DNA of 64,000 nucleotides from an uncultured Muribaculaceae bacterium. Lineage in GTDB: Bacteria > Bacteroidota > Bacteroidia > Bacteroidales > Muribaculaceae. The notes under the pieces were generated by a model. It was not told the origin of the DNA, did not search any database, and worked only from the letters and a program-made list of their open reading frames with translations. Position 1 is the first letter of the stretch; every line of letters starts with the position of its first letter. Below are positions 43,895 through 51,870 of this stretch, piece by piece. The translations under genes and the position numbers were made by a program. The DNA is taken from NCBI GenBank assembly GCA_910576775.1, contig CAJTJV010000013.1:1-64000 (forward strand), written 5' to 3'.

Positions 43895-44359
43895 ATGACA
43901 GAACGTACTGTCGAACTTAAAATTTTCAGCCCCGATACCGACACCCGCATGGCTCTTCCATGCGCCGACGGCGGCATCCAGGCCGGATTTCCATCTCCCG
44001 CACAGGATTATATTAACGAATACATCGACCTCAACCGCGAGCTCGTACCGCATCCGGCAGCAACATTTTACGGACGTGTGAGCGGTGATTCCATGATTGA
44101 GGAAGGCATCGAGCAGGGCGACCTTCTTGTGATAGACCGCTCGCTGGAGCCGGCCGACGGCGACCTTGCCGTATGCTGTCTCGACGGAGAATTCACGCTG
44201 AAACGTATAAAACTCACTCCGGGTGCAATCTGGCTTATTCCATCGAACGAATCCTTCGACCCGATACTCGTCACTCCCGACCAACGCTTCGAGGTATGGG
44301 GCGTGGTGACACACACTATAAAAAACAACCGGCGCCCGGCATCGCGCCGCCGCCACTGA
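43895..44359 (+). CDS. umuD: UmuD-like S24 peptidase, SOS mutagenesis
   Basis: 154 aa. The self-cleavage site IQA-GFPSPAQDY (Ala30-Gly31), the nucleophile Ser66 in VSGDSM and the general-base Lys103 in FTLKRI identify the UmuD/LexA peptidase fold without a DNA-binding domain. After cleavage UmuD' would join UmuC as polymerase V. Translation precedes umuC by 9 nt. No LexA box is recognisable upstream; the operator of this phylum is not one I can identify by eye. Confidence 0.92.
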   Translation: MTERTVELKIFSPDTDTRMALPCADGGIQAGFPSPAQDYINEYIDLNRELVPHPAATFYGRVSGDSMIEEGIEQGDLLVIDRSLEPADGDLAVCCLDGEFTLKRIKLTPGAIWLIPSNESFDPILVTPDQRFEVWGVVTHTIKNNRRPASRRRH

Positions 44360-44368
44360 CACCCGTCC

Positions 44369-45646
44369 ATGACAGGCCTGATCGACTGCAACAATTTCTT
44401 TGTGAGTTGCGAGCGCGTTTTCAATCCACGCCTGCGCGATGTTCCCGTCGCCGTTCTGAGCAACAACGACGGCTGCATCGTGGCTCTCTCCAACGAAGCC
44501 AAGACCCTGGGCCTGAAACGAGGAGACCCGTTTTTCAAGGTGCGCGGCATCTGCGAACGGGCCAATGTCGCCGTACTTTCGGGCAACCACAGGCTCTACG
44601 GCGACATATCATCGCGGGTAATGACAACGATAGCCTCCGTAACCGGCGACGTTTCGATATATTCTGTCGACGAGGCATTTATAGATTTCAGCAAATTCAA
44701 GGAAGACGATGCGGCGGAAATTGGCCGTGAGGTGGTTCGCCGTGTACGCCGCAATACAGGAATTCCAACGTCGCTGGGTATCGCATCCACGAAGACCCTT
44801 GCCAAAATAGCATCGAGATTCGCAAAAAGATATCCCGCATACAAAGGTGTATGTATGATCGACAACGAATACCGGCGACGCCGTGCCCTCGAACTCACCC
44901 CCATCGGCAACGTATGGGGTATCGGACGCCGGCTGATAAAACGTTTCAGCGCCTACGGCATAAACAGCGCCCTTCAGTTCGCCGACATGACGGCCGAGAA
45001 TGTCGACAAGCTTGTCAACATCACCGGACATAAAACCTGGAGCGAACTCAACGGCATGCCGTGCATCGACGTTGAAGGACACGAAGGCATACGCAAGCAG
45101 ATGTGCTGCACTCGCTCGTTCGGAGAATGCCTAACCACTTACGAACAGCTCTCCGACGCATTCGCCATCTTCTCCACCATTCTGACGCGCCGCATGCGTC
45201 AACGCGCCACTGCGGCTGCAAGTCTGAACATATTCATGCAGACCGACTCTTTCCATCCCGAGCGTCCCCAGTACTGCCCGTCGCTCCACATTCCGCTCGC
45301 CGAACCGACCAACGACACCATGCTGATAGCGGATGCCGCCCACAAAGGCCTGCGACGGATATTCCGTAGCGGCTACGGATTCAAACGCGCCGGTATAATA
45401 ATTCCCGAAACTGTGCCACGGCAGGCAATCCAGCCGTCGATTTTCGGCGACCCCGACATGCGCGACAAACGAAGACGCCTCATGCAGGTGCTCGATACCA
45501 TAAACGCATCCTCGCTCAGCCATGACAATGTACATATCGCCTCATACATGCCGGTCGAGAGTTGCGTAAGATGCGAAATGCGGTCGCCAAATTATTCAAC
45601 AAGTATTTCCGACATAATAAAAATAAACACAAGCCATGGAGCATAA
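44369..45646 (+). CDS. umuC: Y-family DNA polymerase V subunit UmuC
   Basis: 425 aa. Catalytic blocks are GLIDCNNFFVSCERVFNP (first Asp), SVDEAFIDFS (Asp-Glu pair) and the finger motif NNDGCIVALSNEAK. A helix-hairpin-helix follows (ELTPIGNVWGIGRRLIKRF), then a C-terminal little-finger and DUF4113 region. Error-prone lesion bypass. Its last 11 bp overlap the HU-like gene, suggesting a three-gene operon umuD-umuC-HU. Confidence 0.95.
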   Translation: MTGLIDCNNFFVSCERVFNPRLRDVPVAVLSNNDGCIVALSNEAKTLGLKRGDPFFKVRGICERANVAVLSGNHRLYGDISSRVMTTIASVTGDVSIYSVDEAFIDFSKFKEDDAAEIGREVVRRVRRNTGIPTSLGIASTKTLAKIASRFAKRYPAYKGVCMIDNEYRRRRALELTPIGNVWGIGRRLIKRFSAYGINSALQFADMTAENVDKLVNITGHKTWSELNGMPCIDVEGHEGIRKQMCCTRSFGECLTTYEQLSDAFAIFSTILTRRMRQRATAAASLNIFMQTDSFHPERPQYCPSLHIPLAEPTNDTMLIADAAHKGLRRIFRSGYGFKRAGIIIPETVPRQAIQPSIFGDPDMRDKRRRLMQVLDTINASSLSHDNVHIASYMPVESCVRCEMRSPNYSTSISDIIKINTSHGA

Positions 45647-45926
45647 GCAATTCCACAAACTGCTCTGCGAGCGCACCGGCCGCAGCAGCGCCGACATCGA
45701 AGCGCTCGAAGAAGGACTCGCCATCGTCATCCGCCAGTGCTGCGCCGACCTCGACACTGTCGCCATTCCCACATTCGGCTCCTTCACTGCAATAAAACAC
45801 AAAGAGGAAATTGTCGACGACCTGTCGACAGGCAAGCGCATGCTTCTGCCTCCGGAGGTAAGTGTCGAATTCACGCCCTCGGCATCGCTGCTCAACCGCC
45901 TCAACCCGGCCGACGAGGTAATCTGA
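45636..45926 (+). CDS. HU/IHF-family DNA-binding protein
   Basis: 96 aa. LLCERTGRSSADIEALEEGLAIVIRQCC forms the helical dimer part, and TVAIPTFGSFTAIKHKEEIVDDLSTGKRMLLPPEVSVEFTPSASLLNRLN contains the GxF turn and beta-arm of HU proteins. The arm is less basic than in canonical HU, so it belongs to the divergent Bacteroidetes HU-like group. Placement behind umuC hints at co-expression with SOS genes. Confidence 0.8.
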   Translation: MEHKQFHKLLCERTGRSSADIEALEEGLAIVIRQCCADLDTVAIPTFGSFTAIKHKEEIVDDLSTGKRMLLPPEVSVEFTPSASLLNRLNPADEVI

Positions 45927-45941
45927 ATCAAGACCCGCAGA

Positions 45942-46193
45942 ATGTAAATCAGCGTCCTTAACGGACGCTATCATGCTCCTATTTTCCGGATACGCCTGCG
46001 CAGGCTTCGGCGTATCCGGCTACTAATAACAGGCGTCCTTCGGACGCGCATTTCACCATCCTAAACGGGCATTTCATAGAGAGAACGTCCAAAGGACGTT
46101 GATTATTAGTAACCCCTTACGCCGAAGCTTGCGCAGGCGTAGGGGGTACAGGGAACTATCACCATGGCGTCCGGTCAGGACGCCGATTTACAT
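45942..46193. repeat. 252-bp REP/BIME-like cluster next to the first RAYT gene
   Basis: The cluster is bounded by a 16-bp inverted repeat with one mismatch (ATGTAAATCAGCGTCC at 45942-45957; its complement at 46178-46193). Inside are two palindrome types. Short ones have tiny loops: 45951-45969, 46033-46047, 46084-46100 and 46166-46184, with arms AGCGTCC, GCGTCC, AACGTCC and GGCGTCC. Long ones share a TACGCC/GGCGTA core and a GC-rich loop: 45986-46019 and 46113-46146; the second is an inverted copy of the first. Arms differ between copies but stay self-complementary. The right edge touches the stop codon of the RAYT gene. This is the architecture of REP elements mobilised by RAYT transposases. 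Confidence 0.8.
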
Positions 46194-46637
46194 CTAATCA
46201 CCGAGAACAACAGGACAATCAATACCATTCTCTAAAAGGAATTCGCGGAGTTCATCGGCAAAATCCCGTTTTGCATGATGAACCTTCTGATTTATTATAT
46301 ACCGGCGGCGCATCTCTCGCAGTGAAGCATCAACAGTAAAAGCAGCATATCCTTCAGCCCATCCATGCCAAACGGGAAAATGATTGTTCACAGTCATAAA
46401 TTTGCTCGATTCCGATTTTATAATCTTCACAAAATCAGAGACCGCCATCTTTGCAGGAATATCGCACAGAATATGGATGTGATCCGGCATACCACCTATA
46501 CGACGAATACAAGCACCTCTTTTCGTCGCAAAATCGAATATAAACTTATATAATTCACGCTCGTGATTGATATCGATTGTCGGCATCCGCTTGTATGTTG
46601 CAAATACCAGATGGTAAGTCAGAGATAGATAACTCAT
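46194..46637 (-). CDS. RAYT / IS200-type Y1 HUH transposase
   Basis: 147 aa, complete. The N-terminal strand SLTYHLVFATYKRMPTI, the HUH motif MPDHIHILCDIP and the catalytic Tyr in MRRRYIINQKVHH are typical of Y1 single-strand transposases. The short form with neighbouring REP palindromes, rather than IS605-type ends with tnpB, points to a REP-associated tyrosine transposase domesticated to act on REP sequences. It starts 13 nt after the mfd stop on the same strand and could be read through from mfd. A 5'-truncated relative lies on the other side of mfd at 50.7 kb. Confidence 0.88.
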   Translation of the reverse strand: MSYLSLTYHLVFATYKRMPTIDINHERELYKFIFDFATKRGACIRRIGGMPDHIHILCDIPAKMAVSDFVKIIKSESSKFMTVNNHFPVWHGWAEGYAAFTVDASLREMRRRYIINQKVHHAKRDFADELREFLLENGIDCPVVLGD

Positions 46638-46650
46638 AATATATGGATTA

Positions 46651-49600
46651 TCAGATTACCTGCGAATGCGCTATATCGTTTAGGACCTTGAGGGCTGAGC
46701 CGACACTGCCTACGTTGGAAAAGATAAAGCTGCGACGTCCGTTGCGCTCACGAGGCTTGACACTGTCCATGTGAGTTGTCAGATATCCGAGCATACGGCC
46801 GAACATAGGCGATTTATAGTATGCCTCATTGCTCTCGTCGACGAAATAGGTGTACATCGAATTCTGCTTTATCGCTACTTTCTCAATACCCATGCGTCGC
46901 GCAAGACGTCGCAGCGTAGGCACACGCAAGAGTTCGCGCGCAGCCTCCGGAATACGGCCGAAGCGGTCTTCAAGACGCTTTTCGAATGCCGCGAGTTCAT
47001 CCTCGCGCTCTATGCTGTCGAGTTCCTGATAAAGAGCTATTCGCTCGCTTTCCTGCTGCACATAGTTCATAGGGAGAAGAAGCTCGAGGTCTGTCTCGAT
47101 GACACAGTCGGCCACAAATTCCTCATCCTTGGCCTTGTCGGGAGTCTCGAGATCGGCGAATTCCTGTGATTTTAGTTCTACAACAGCCTCTTTGAGGATT
47201 TTCTGATATGTTTCATATCCGAGATCGGCAATAAAACCGCTCTGCTCCGCCCCGAGCAGGTTTCCGGCGCCACGTATATCGAGATCCTGCATGGCAAGGT
47301 GTATGCCCGAACCAAGGTCGGCGAAACTCTCTATGGCCTGGAGCCGCCGGCGAGCGTCGGGCGTCAGAGGCACACCCGGAGGTACCATAAGATAGCAGAA
47401 TGCCTTGCGGGAGCTGCGTCCGACACGTCCGCGGAGCTGGTGCAGCTCGCTGAGGCCGAAGAACTGGGCATTGTTGATTATGATAGTGTTGACATTCGGC
47501 ATGTCGATACCGCTCTCGATGATAGTGGTGGCAAGCATTATGTCGTAGTCGTGCGCCGTAAAGTCGCTGATTGCCTTCTCGAGCTTCTCCGGCGGCATCT
47601 GTCCGTGCGCCACGATGGTGCGTGCATCGGGAACAAGACGCTTCACCATGTCCTCAAGCTGGTACAGCCCTTCAATACGCGGATTCACAAAGAACACCTG
47701 GCCACCGCGCGCAAGCTCGAAATTGATGGCTTCTTTCACAAGGTCGTCACTCAGACTGTCGACCGAGGTGATGATAGGATAGCGGTTCGGCGGGGGTGTC
47801 GTGATAGCGGAAAGGTCGCGGGCACCCATAAGCGAGAACTGCAAGGTACGCGGGATGGGCGTCGCCGTCATAGTCAGAGTATCAATATTTGTCTTCAGCT
47901 GACGGAGCTTTTCTTTCACCGCCACGCCGAATTTCTGTTCCTCGTCTATGACAAGAAGGCCGAGATCCTTGAATTTAACCGTCTTGCCAATCAGTTTGTG
48001 TGTGCCGATGATTATATCTATCTTTCCTGCGGCAAGGTCTGCAAGAATTGCCTTGACATCTTTTGCGGAACGTGCGCGCGACAGGTATTCCACACGTACC
48101 GGAAAATCCTTCAGACGGTCGCGGAATGTGTTGTAGTGCTGGTAGGCAAGGACAGTGGTCGGCACAAGGACGGCGACCTGCTTGCCATCGGTAGCAGCCT
48201 TGAAAGCCGCTCGCACGGCGATCTCCGTCTTGCCGAAGCCAACATCTCCGCACACGAGGCGGTCCATCGGCTGCCGGCTCTCCATATCGGCTTTCACAGC
48301 CTGAGTAGCCGTGAGCTGGTCGGGAGTATCTTCATAGATGAAGCTTGCCTCAAGCTCGTTTTGCAGATAAGTGTCGGGCGAAAAGGCGAATCCTTCCTGC
48401 TCACGACGCTCGGCATAGAGTTTGATAAGGTCGCGGGCAATATCCTTGAGTTTACCCTTCGTCTTCTCCTTCATCCTCTGCCACTGGCCGCCACCAAGGC
48501 GGTTTATCTTAGGGGGCACACCTTCCTTGCCACGGTATTTGGCAAGCTTGTGAAGGGCATGGATAGGAACAAGAAGAATATCGTCGTTGAGATATACGAG
48601 TTTTATCACCTCCTGCATGCGGCCGTTGATATCGGTGCGCAGAAGACCTGCGAACTTGCCTACACCATGGTCGATATGGACGATATAGTCGCCGACCTCA
48701 ATCTGGCCGAGCTCACGTAGCGAAAGGGCGAGTTTTCCGGAACGTGCCCGCTCGCTTTTGAGGGTATATTTATGGAAGCGGTCGAAAATCTGGTGGTCGG
48801 TGAATACACACACCTTCGATTCATGATCCACAAAGCCTTCATGAAGAGTACCTTCGACGCCCTCGAATTCTATATCGTCGCCACGCTCCTTGAAAATATC
48901 GTGCAGACGTTCGAACTGTTTGGAATTATCCGATAATATAAGCAGCCGGTAGCCGTTGGCTCGGAACTCACTGAAAGACTTTGCGATAAGGTCGAAATTC
49001 TTATGGTATATACCTTGTGGCGAACAGCTGAAATCCATCCGTCCGGCATTCCGGCCGCCATCGGGAATCCTTGCAGCAGTGAAACCGACACGGCGGAAAG
49101 ATGCGAGATGAGCCTCGAACGCGGCCGGATCGATTATGTCGTCGACGGCGTCGGCATTACCATCCTCTGTAAGAAGCGTGAATGCCGATATTCCCGTCTC
49201 GGCGACAGTCTTCACACGCTCAATAGTCAGCGCCTCGTTGCGCATCGCAATAATGCTGCCCGGCGCGATATAGCTCAGAAGCGATATGCGCCCCGAACCC
49301 TCCGACATGTTGGCGGAAATGTCGATACTGTCCGCCTTCGATTCGGAAAGCTGCGTCTCGACATTGAATATGCGTATCGATTCTATATCATCGCCGAAGA
49401 AATCGAGGCGCACGGGTTGCTCCTGTGAATACGAGAAAATATCGAATATTGAGCCGCGGACGGCGAACTGTCCCGGCTCGTACACATAGTCGACCTGGTT
49501 GAAACCGTTGTCTACGAGCCATCGGCGCACATCATTCATATCGGCTGTCACACCCGCCGACAGTGTCAGCGTATGCGCCGACACTTCCTCGCGCGAAGCA

Positions 49601-49983
49601 ACCGTCTCCGCCAGAGCTTCCGGATATGTCACAAGGAAACGCAGGCCTCCGGCGCTCAGGCGACGGAGAGTCTCTGTACGCAAAATCTGATTCGGAGGGT
49701 CAGGCTGTCCGTATTTTATATCGCGCCGATATCCTGAGGGCATAAAAGCCACCTTATCCTCTCCGGCCACACGGCACAGATCGAAATACAGATAACCGGC
49801 ATCATCAAGACTGTCACCGACAACGACAAGAGGGTTCCCGCCGGCAGGAATCTCAGTCAGCATCATCGCCGACGACGAGCCGGCCAGACCGTAGACACAC
49901 CCTCCGCTCTCCTTCGAAAGACTTTTAAGAGCCTTGCGGCGGCCGGGAGTAAGAATAAGCTTGCAGATATCTCCTACATTCAT
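46651..49983 (-). CDS. mfd: Transcription-repair coupling factor Mfd
   Basis: 1110 aa. A UvrB-like N-terminal module, the RNA-polymerase interaction domain (GDYIVHIDHGVGKFAGL), and SF2 translocase motifs: VCGDVGFGKTEIAVRAAFKA (Walker A type), DEEQKFG, TMTATPIPRTL, QLRGRVGRS. The C-terminal TRCF domain is present. It removes stalled RNA polymerase and recruits UvrA. Full length for the family. The promoter lies in the 75-bp repeat array upstream, which supplies a TATCTTTG box at 50015-50008. Confidence 0.96.
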   Translation of the reverse strand: MNVGDICKLILTPGRRKALKSLSKESGGCVYGLAGSSSAMMLTEIPAGGNPLVVVGDSLDDAGYLYFDLCRVAGEDKVAFMPSGYRRDIKYGQPDPPNQILRTETLRRLSAGGLRFLVTYPEALAETVASREEVSAHTLTLSAGVTADMNDVRRWLVDNGFNQVDYVYEPGQFAVRGSIFDIFSYSQEQPVRLDFFGDDIESIRIFNVETQLSESKADSIDISANMSEGSGRISLLSYIAPGSIIAMRNEALTIERVKTVAETGISAFTLLTEDGNADAVDDIIDPAAFEAHLASFRRVGFTAARIPDGGRNAGRMDFSCSPQGIYHKNFDLIAKSFSEFRANGYRLLILSDNSKQFERLHDIFKERGDDIEFEGVEGTLHEGFVDHESKVCVFTDHQIFDRFHKYTLKSERARSGKLALSLRELGQIEVGDYIVHIDHGVGKFAGLLRTDINGRMQEVIKLVYLNDDILLVPIHALHKLAKYRGKEGVPPKINRLGGGQWQRMKEKTKGKLKDIARDLIKLYAERREQEGFAFSPDTYLQNELEASFIYEDTPDQLTATQAVKADMESRQPMDRLVCGDVGFGKTEIAVRAAFKAATDGKQVAVLVPTTVLAYQHYNTFRDRLKDFPVRVEYLSRARSAKDVKAILADLAAGKIDIIIGTHKLIGKTVKFKDLGLLVIDEEQKFGVAVKEKLRQLKTNIDTLTMTATPIPRTLQFSLMGARDLSAITTPPPNRYPIITSVDSLSDDLVKEAINFELARGGQVFFVNPRIEGLYQLEDMVKRLVPDARTIVAHGQMPPEKLEKAISDFTAHDYDIMLATTIIESGIDMPNVNTIIINNAQFFGLSELHQLRGRVGRSSRKAFCYLMVPPGVPLTPDARRRLQAIESFADLGSGIHLAMQDLDIRGAGNLLGAEQSGFIADLGYETYQKILKEAVVELKSQEFADLETPDKAKDEEFVADCVIETDLELLLPMNYVQQESERIALYQELDSIEREDELAAFEKRLEDRFGRIPEAARELLRVPTLRRLARRMGIEKVAIKQNSMYTYFVDESNEAYYKSPMFGRMLGYLTTHMDSVKPRERNGRRSFIFSNVGSVGSALKVLNDIAHSQVI

Positions 49984-50005
49984 AACTTGAATCGATTAAG
50001 CCTAC

Positions 50006-50215
50006 AAAGATACGGATTAGTCGAATACAAAGCCAAACTTGTTTGAGCTTTGTTGAGACGGGAGTATTTTCGGCGAAGCCAAAGATACGGATTAGTCGAG
50101 AGCAAATGAAAATTTATTTTCAATTTGCCGAGCGGGAGTATCTTAGACGGAGTCAAATATACGGATAAGCCGAACACAAAGCCAAACTTGTTTGAGCTTT
50201 GTTGAGGCAAAATCC
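50006..50215. repeat. 75-bp tandem repeat (about 2.7 copies) with hairpin and minus-strand -7 boxes
   Basis: Unit starts at 50006, 50081 and 50155 (period 75 then 74). Each begins AAAgATACGGATtAGtCGA and the full ones end in a CGGGAGTATyTT stretch before the next unit. On the minus strand the unit start reads TATCTTTG (twice) or TATATTTG (third copy), each a match to the Bacteroidetes -7 box. Between the conserved ends lies a hairpin. Copies 1 and 3 share arms (CAAAGCCAAAC with GTTTGAGCTTTG); copy 2 has quite different arms (GCAAATGAAAA with TTTTCAATTTGC) that still pair, including the same one-base bulge. The first copy is positioned as the mfd promoter. I believe similar units occur upstream of genes in other Bacteroidales (memory only). 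Confidence 0.75.
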
Positions 50216-50270
50216 CCCGCCCACCCCGACAGCCGCGATGCGATTTATGTTGCGTCCATTGCGACCGAAG

Positions 50271-50608
50271 AATGCCCGCAGGGCATTGATTTACCTCGTA
50301 GCCATCCGGGCACCCCCTCTACTCAACCGCGGCCTACGGGCTCACACATCACAGCCCCGCACATTGCGGCAGAAAAATGCCCGGAGGGCATTGATTCATT
50401 TCGTAGCCGGGTACACCGGAGCTTGCGCAGGTGTGCCCGGTTTTGGCGTGCACCGCCATGGCGTGCGCAGTACGCCGATTCCAGACGATACCCCTGCGAT
50501 TGGAATCCGTGTCCTGTCGGACACATACGTTGACGGCATCTGTCCGGGTTCGCCTACGCAAGCTCCGGCGAGCCCGGCTATTAGGTGAATCGGTGTCCAA
50601 CGGACACC
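50271..50608. repeat. REP-like palindrome cluster upstream of the second RAYT
   Basis: Short palindromes are at 50272-50286 (ATGCCC/GGGCAT), 50376-50392 (AATGCCC/GGGCATT), 50509-50524 (GTGTCC/GGACAC) and 50592-50608 (GGTGTCC/GGACACC). Long ones are at 50407-50440 and 50544-50577, again an inverted pair with a loop like that of the cluster at 46 kb (GGAGCTTGCGCA and its near complement). The segments 50271-50303 and 50376-50408 are also direct repeats of about 33 bp, 105 bp apart, running through the TGATTYA tail into TCGTAGCC. Confidence 0.75.
50354..50373 (+). repeat. 20-bp direct repeat, left copy
   Basis: GCCCCGCACATTGCGGCAGA occurs here and again, identically, at 51128-51147. The two copies bracket the truncated RAYT and much of its REP cluster, so they may mark the ends of a mobile unit or be another repeat type of the same family. 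Confidence 0.65.
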
Positions 50609-50694
50609 ACATTTCAACCACGCCCTCCTGGCGCCATTCCCTATCCTCCACGGCCTTGCTGGCACCTTCCGACCGTCTCGATGGCCTAAGCAGG

Positions 50695-51087
50695 TTGCCG
50701 GCAATAGATATTGAGCATGAGAAAGAGCTTTATAAATTTATGCACGACATTGCCAAACAGAGAGATGTACTTGTCAGACGTATAGGTGGAATGCCAGACC
50801 ATGTACATCTGCTGTGCGATATACCGACAAAATTGTCTGTCGCGGAATTTATCAAGGTTCTAAAAACAGAAACAAGTAAATTTATGCGAGTCAACAGTCA
50901 TTTTCCTCTTTGGAACGGATGGGCGGAAGGCTATGGATGTTTCAGCGTTGATACATCGACAAGAGATATTCGTAAACAATACATCATGAATCAGAAAGAG
51001 CATCATTCGCGGATTACGTTTGTCGATGAATTTCGGAATCTCCTTATTGAGGCCGGTGTTCCCTTGGACGAATCCGTAAGCAAATAA
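50695..51087 (+). pseudogene. 5'-truncated RAYT-type transposase
   Basis: Recognisable sequence starts LPAIDIEHEKELYKF and continues with the HUH motif MPDHVHLLCDIP, the KVLKTETSKFMRVNSHFP segment and the catalytic-Tyr region IRKQYIMNQKEHH. It is closely related to the intact gene at 46.2 kb. The first 17 or so residues (the SLTYHLVFATYK strand) are missing; upstream in-frame sequence is REP-derived and unrelated. A TTG at 50695 could in principle start it, but loss of the first core strand argues for a pseudogene. Confidence 0.75.
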
Positions 51088-51090
51088 ATG

Positions 51091-51147
51091 CGTCCTGAGG
51101 ACGTCAATTCATTTAGCACACATCGTCGCCCCGCACATTGCGGCAGA
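51091..51147. repeat. REP-like palindrome and right 20-bp direct repeat after the RAYT remnant
   Basis: CGTCC-tga-GGACG at 51091-51103 is followed by the TCAATTCATTTAG tail seen after other short palindromes, then by the second copy (51128-51147) of the 20-bp sequence at 50354-50373. Confidence 0.6.
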
Positions 51148-51360
51148 CTGCAACCTATTAATTATAATTGAATTGTATATGTACATTTTGCCTTATCGGC
51201 GAAATTCCACGCCTTGGCGGCAAACAAGCGGCAAGTAGTATAGATATTAAGAATAATATAGATAAGAAAATATATTGTTGTTGTCGATATGGTGCGCGTG
51301 AGATTTTTCTTATCGACAAATTGTTGCGATTGACTTTTATCAATAAAAATTGATATTTTG
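51148..51360. other. AT-rich gene-free interval before a strong promoter
   Basis: About 210 bp without a credible gene. It contains AT-rich sequence with several short inverted motifs (for example TCGACAAATTGTTGCGA) that could be operators, but nothing I can identify. Confidence 0.4.
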
Positions 51361-51392
51361 TTTGCAAGCAGTGAATTTTTATTGTATCTTTG
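51361..51392 (+). promoter_or_regulatory. Promoter of the unknown gene pair
   Basis: TTTG at 51361-51364, a 20-nt spacer and TATCTTTG at 51385-51392. The octamer TTTGCAAG occurs at both boxes (51361 and 51389), a possible regulator site. Confidence 0.8.
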
Positions 51393-51424
51393 CAAGGCAA
51401 ACAAAAAAACAAACTACTACTCTT

Positions 51425-51850
51425 ATGAAATCGACACTAACACCACGCAACCGGGAACTGATAATCATCGCCGGACGCATAGCACGTGAAGCCGCTGCCG
51501 CCGGACGCACCCTAACCCTTGAGCAACTTGCCGGAGAAGTTCGCCAAGCCAAACCCCTGCATTTTCATTACAACTACGACCAGGCCTGCCGAATGATGAG
51601 TCTTATAAGACGCACAGGACCGGAAAACACCTCGACATCCACCGACATACGCGCCGGTTGGCTCGACCTCTACAGACAGGTGACAGAGGTGATGGCGCTT
51701 CGCCCGAAACTCAACGTAAACCAAGCGCTTGTGCACACGCTGATGTTCCGCCGCCCGTCACGGGTGTACCTGTCGGTAAACACCATCCGAAAGATTCTCG
51801 CTCCCCATTTCGAGGCGCGCCTGACTGAAAACAGAGACAGCCGTGCTTAA
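51425..51850 (+). CDS. Hypothetical protein, 141 aa
   Basis: From the ATG at 51425, 33 nt after the -7 box. Largely helical, basic and soluble, with no Cys. LTPRNRELIIIAGRIAREAAAAGRTLTLEQLAGEV looks like a helix-turn-helix-containing start, and IRAGWLDLYRQVTEVMALRPKLNVNQALVHTLMFRRPSRVYLSVNTIRKIL resembles a second helical unit. I do not recognise the family. A DNA-binding role is possible. Paired with the next gene (20-nt gap). Confidence 0.6.
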   Translation: MKSTLTPRNRELIIIAGRIAREAAAAGRTLTLEQLAGEVRQAKPLHFHYNYDQACRMMSLIRRTGPENTSTSTDIRAGWLDLYRQVTEVMALRPKLNVNQALVHTLMFRRPSRVYLSVNTIRKILAPHFEARLTENRDSRA

Positions 51851-51870
51851 TCACCCAAATTTCATATATC

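Noticed and set aside
45942..46637. IS605-type insertion sequence
   Set aside because: No tnpB, and the flanking sequence is a cluster of REP-like palindromes rather than the single left and right end hairpins of IS200/IS605 elements.
47299..48720. A 473-codon open frame antisense to mfd
   Set aside because: It lies entirely within the strongly supported mfd gene, has no family resemblance and no start context. GC-rich codon bias creates such frames on the opposite strand here.
50006..50215. Possible CRISPR array
   Set aside because: The repeats are 75 bp and directly adjacent without unique spacers, and there are no cas genes nearby.
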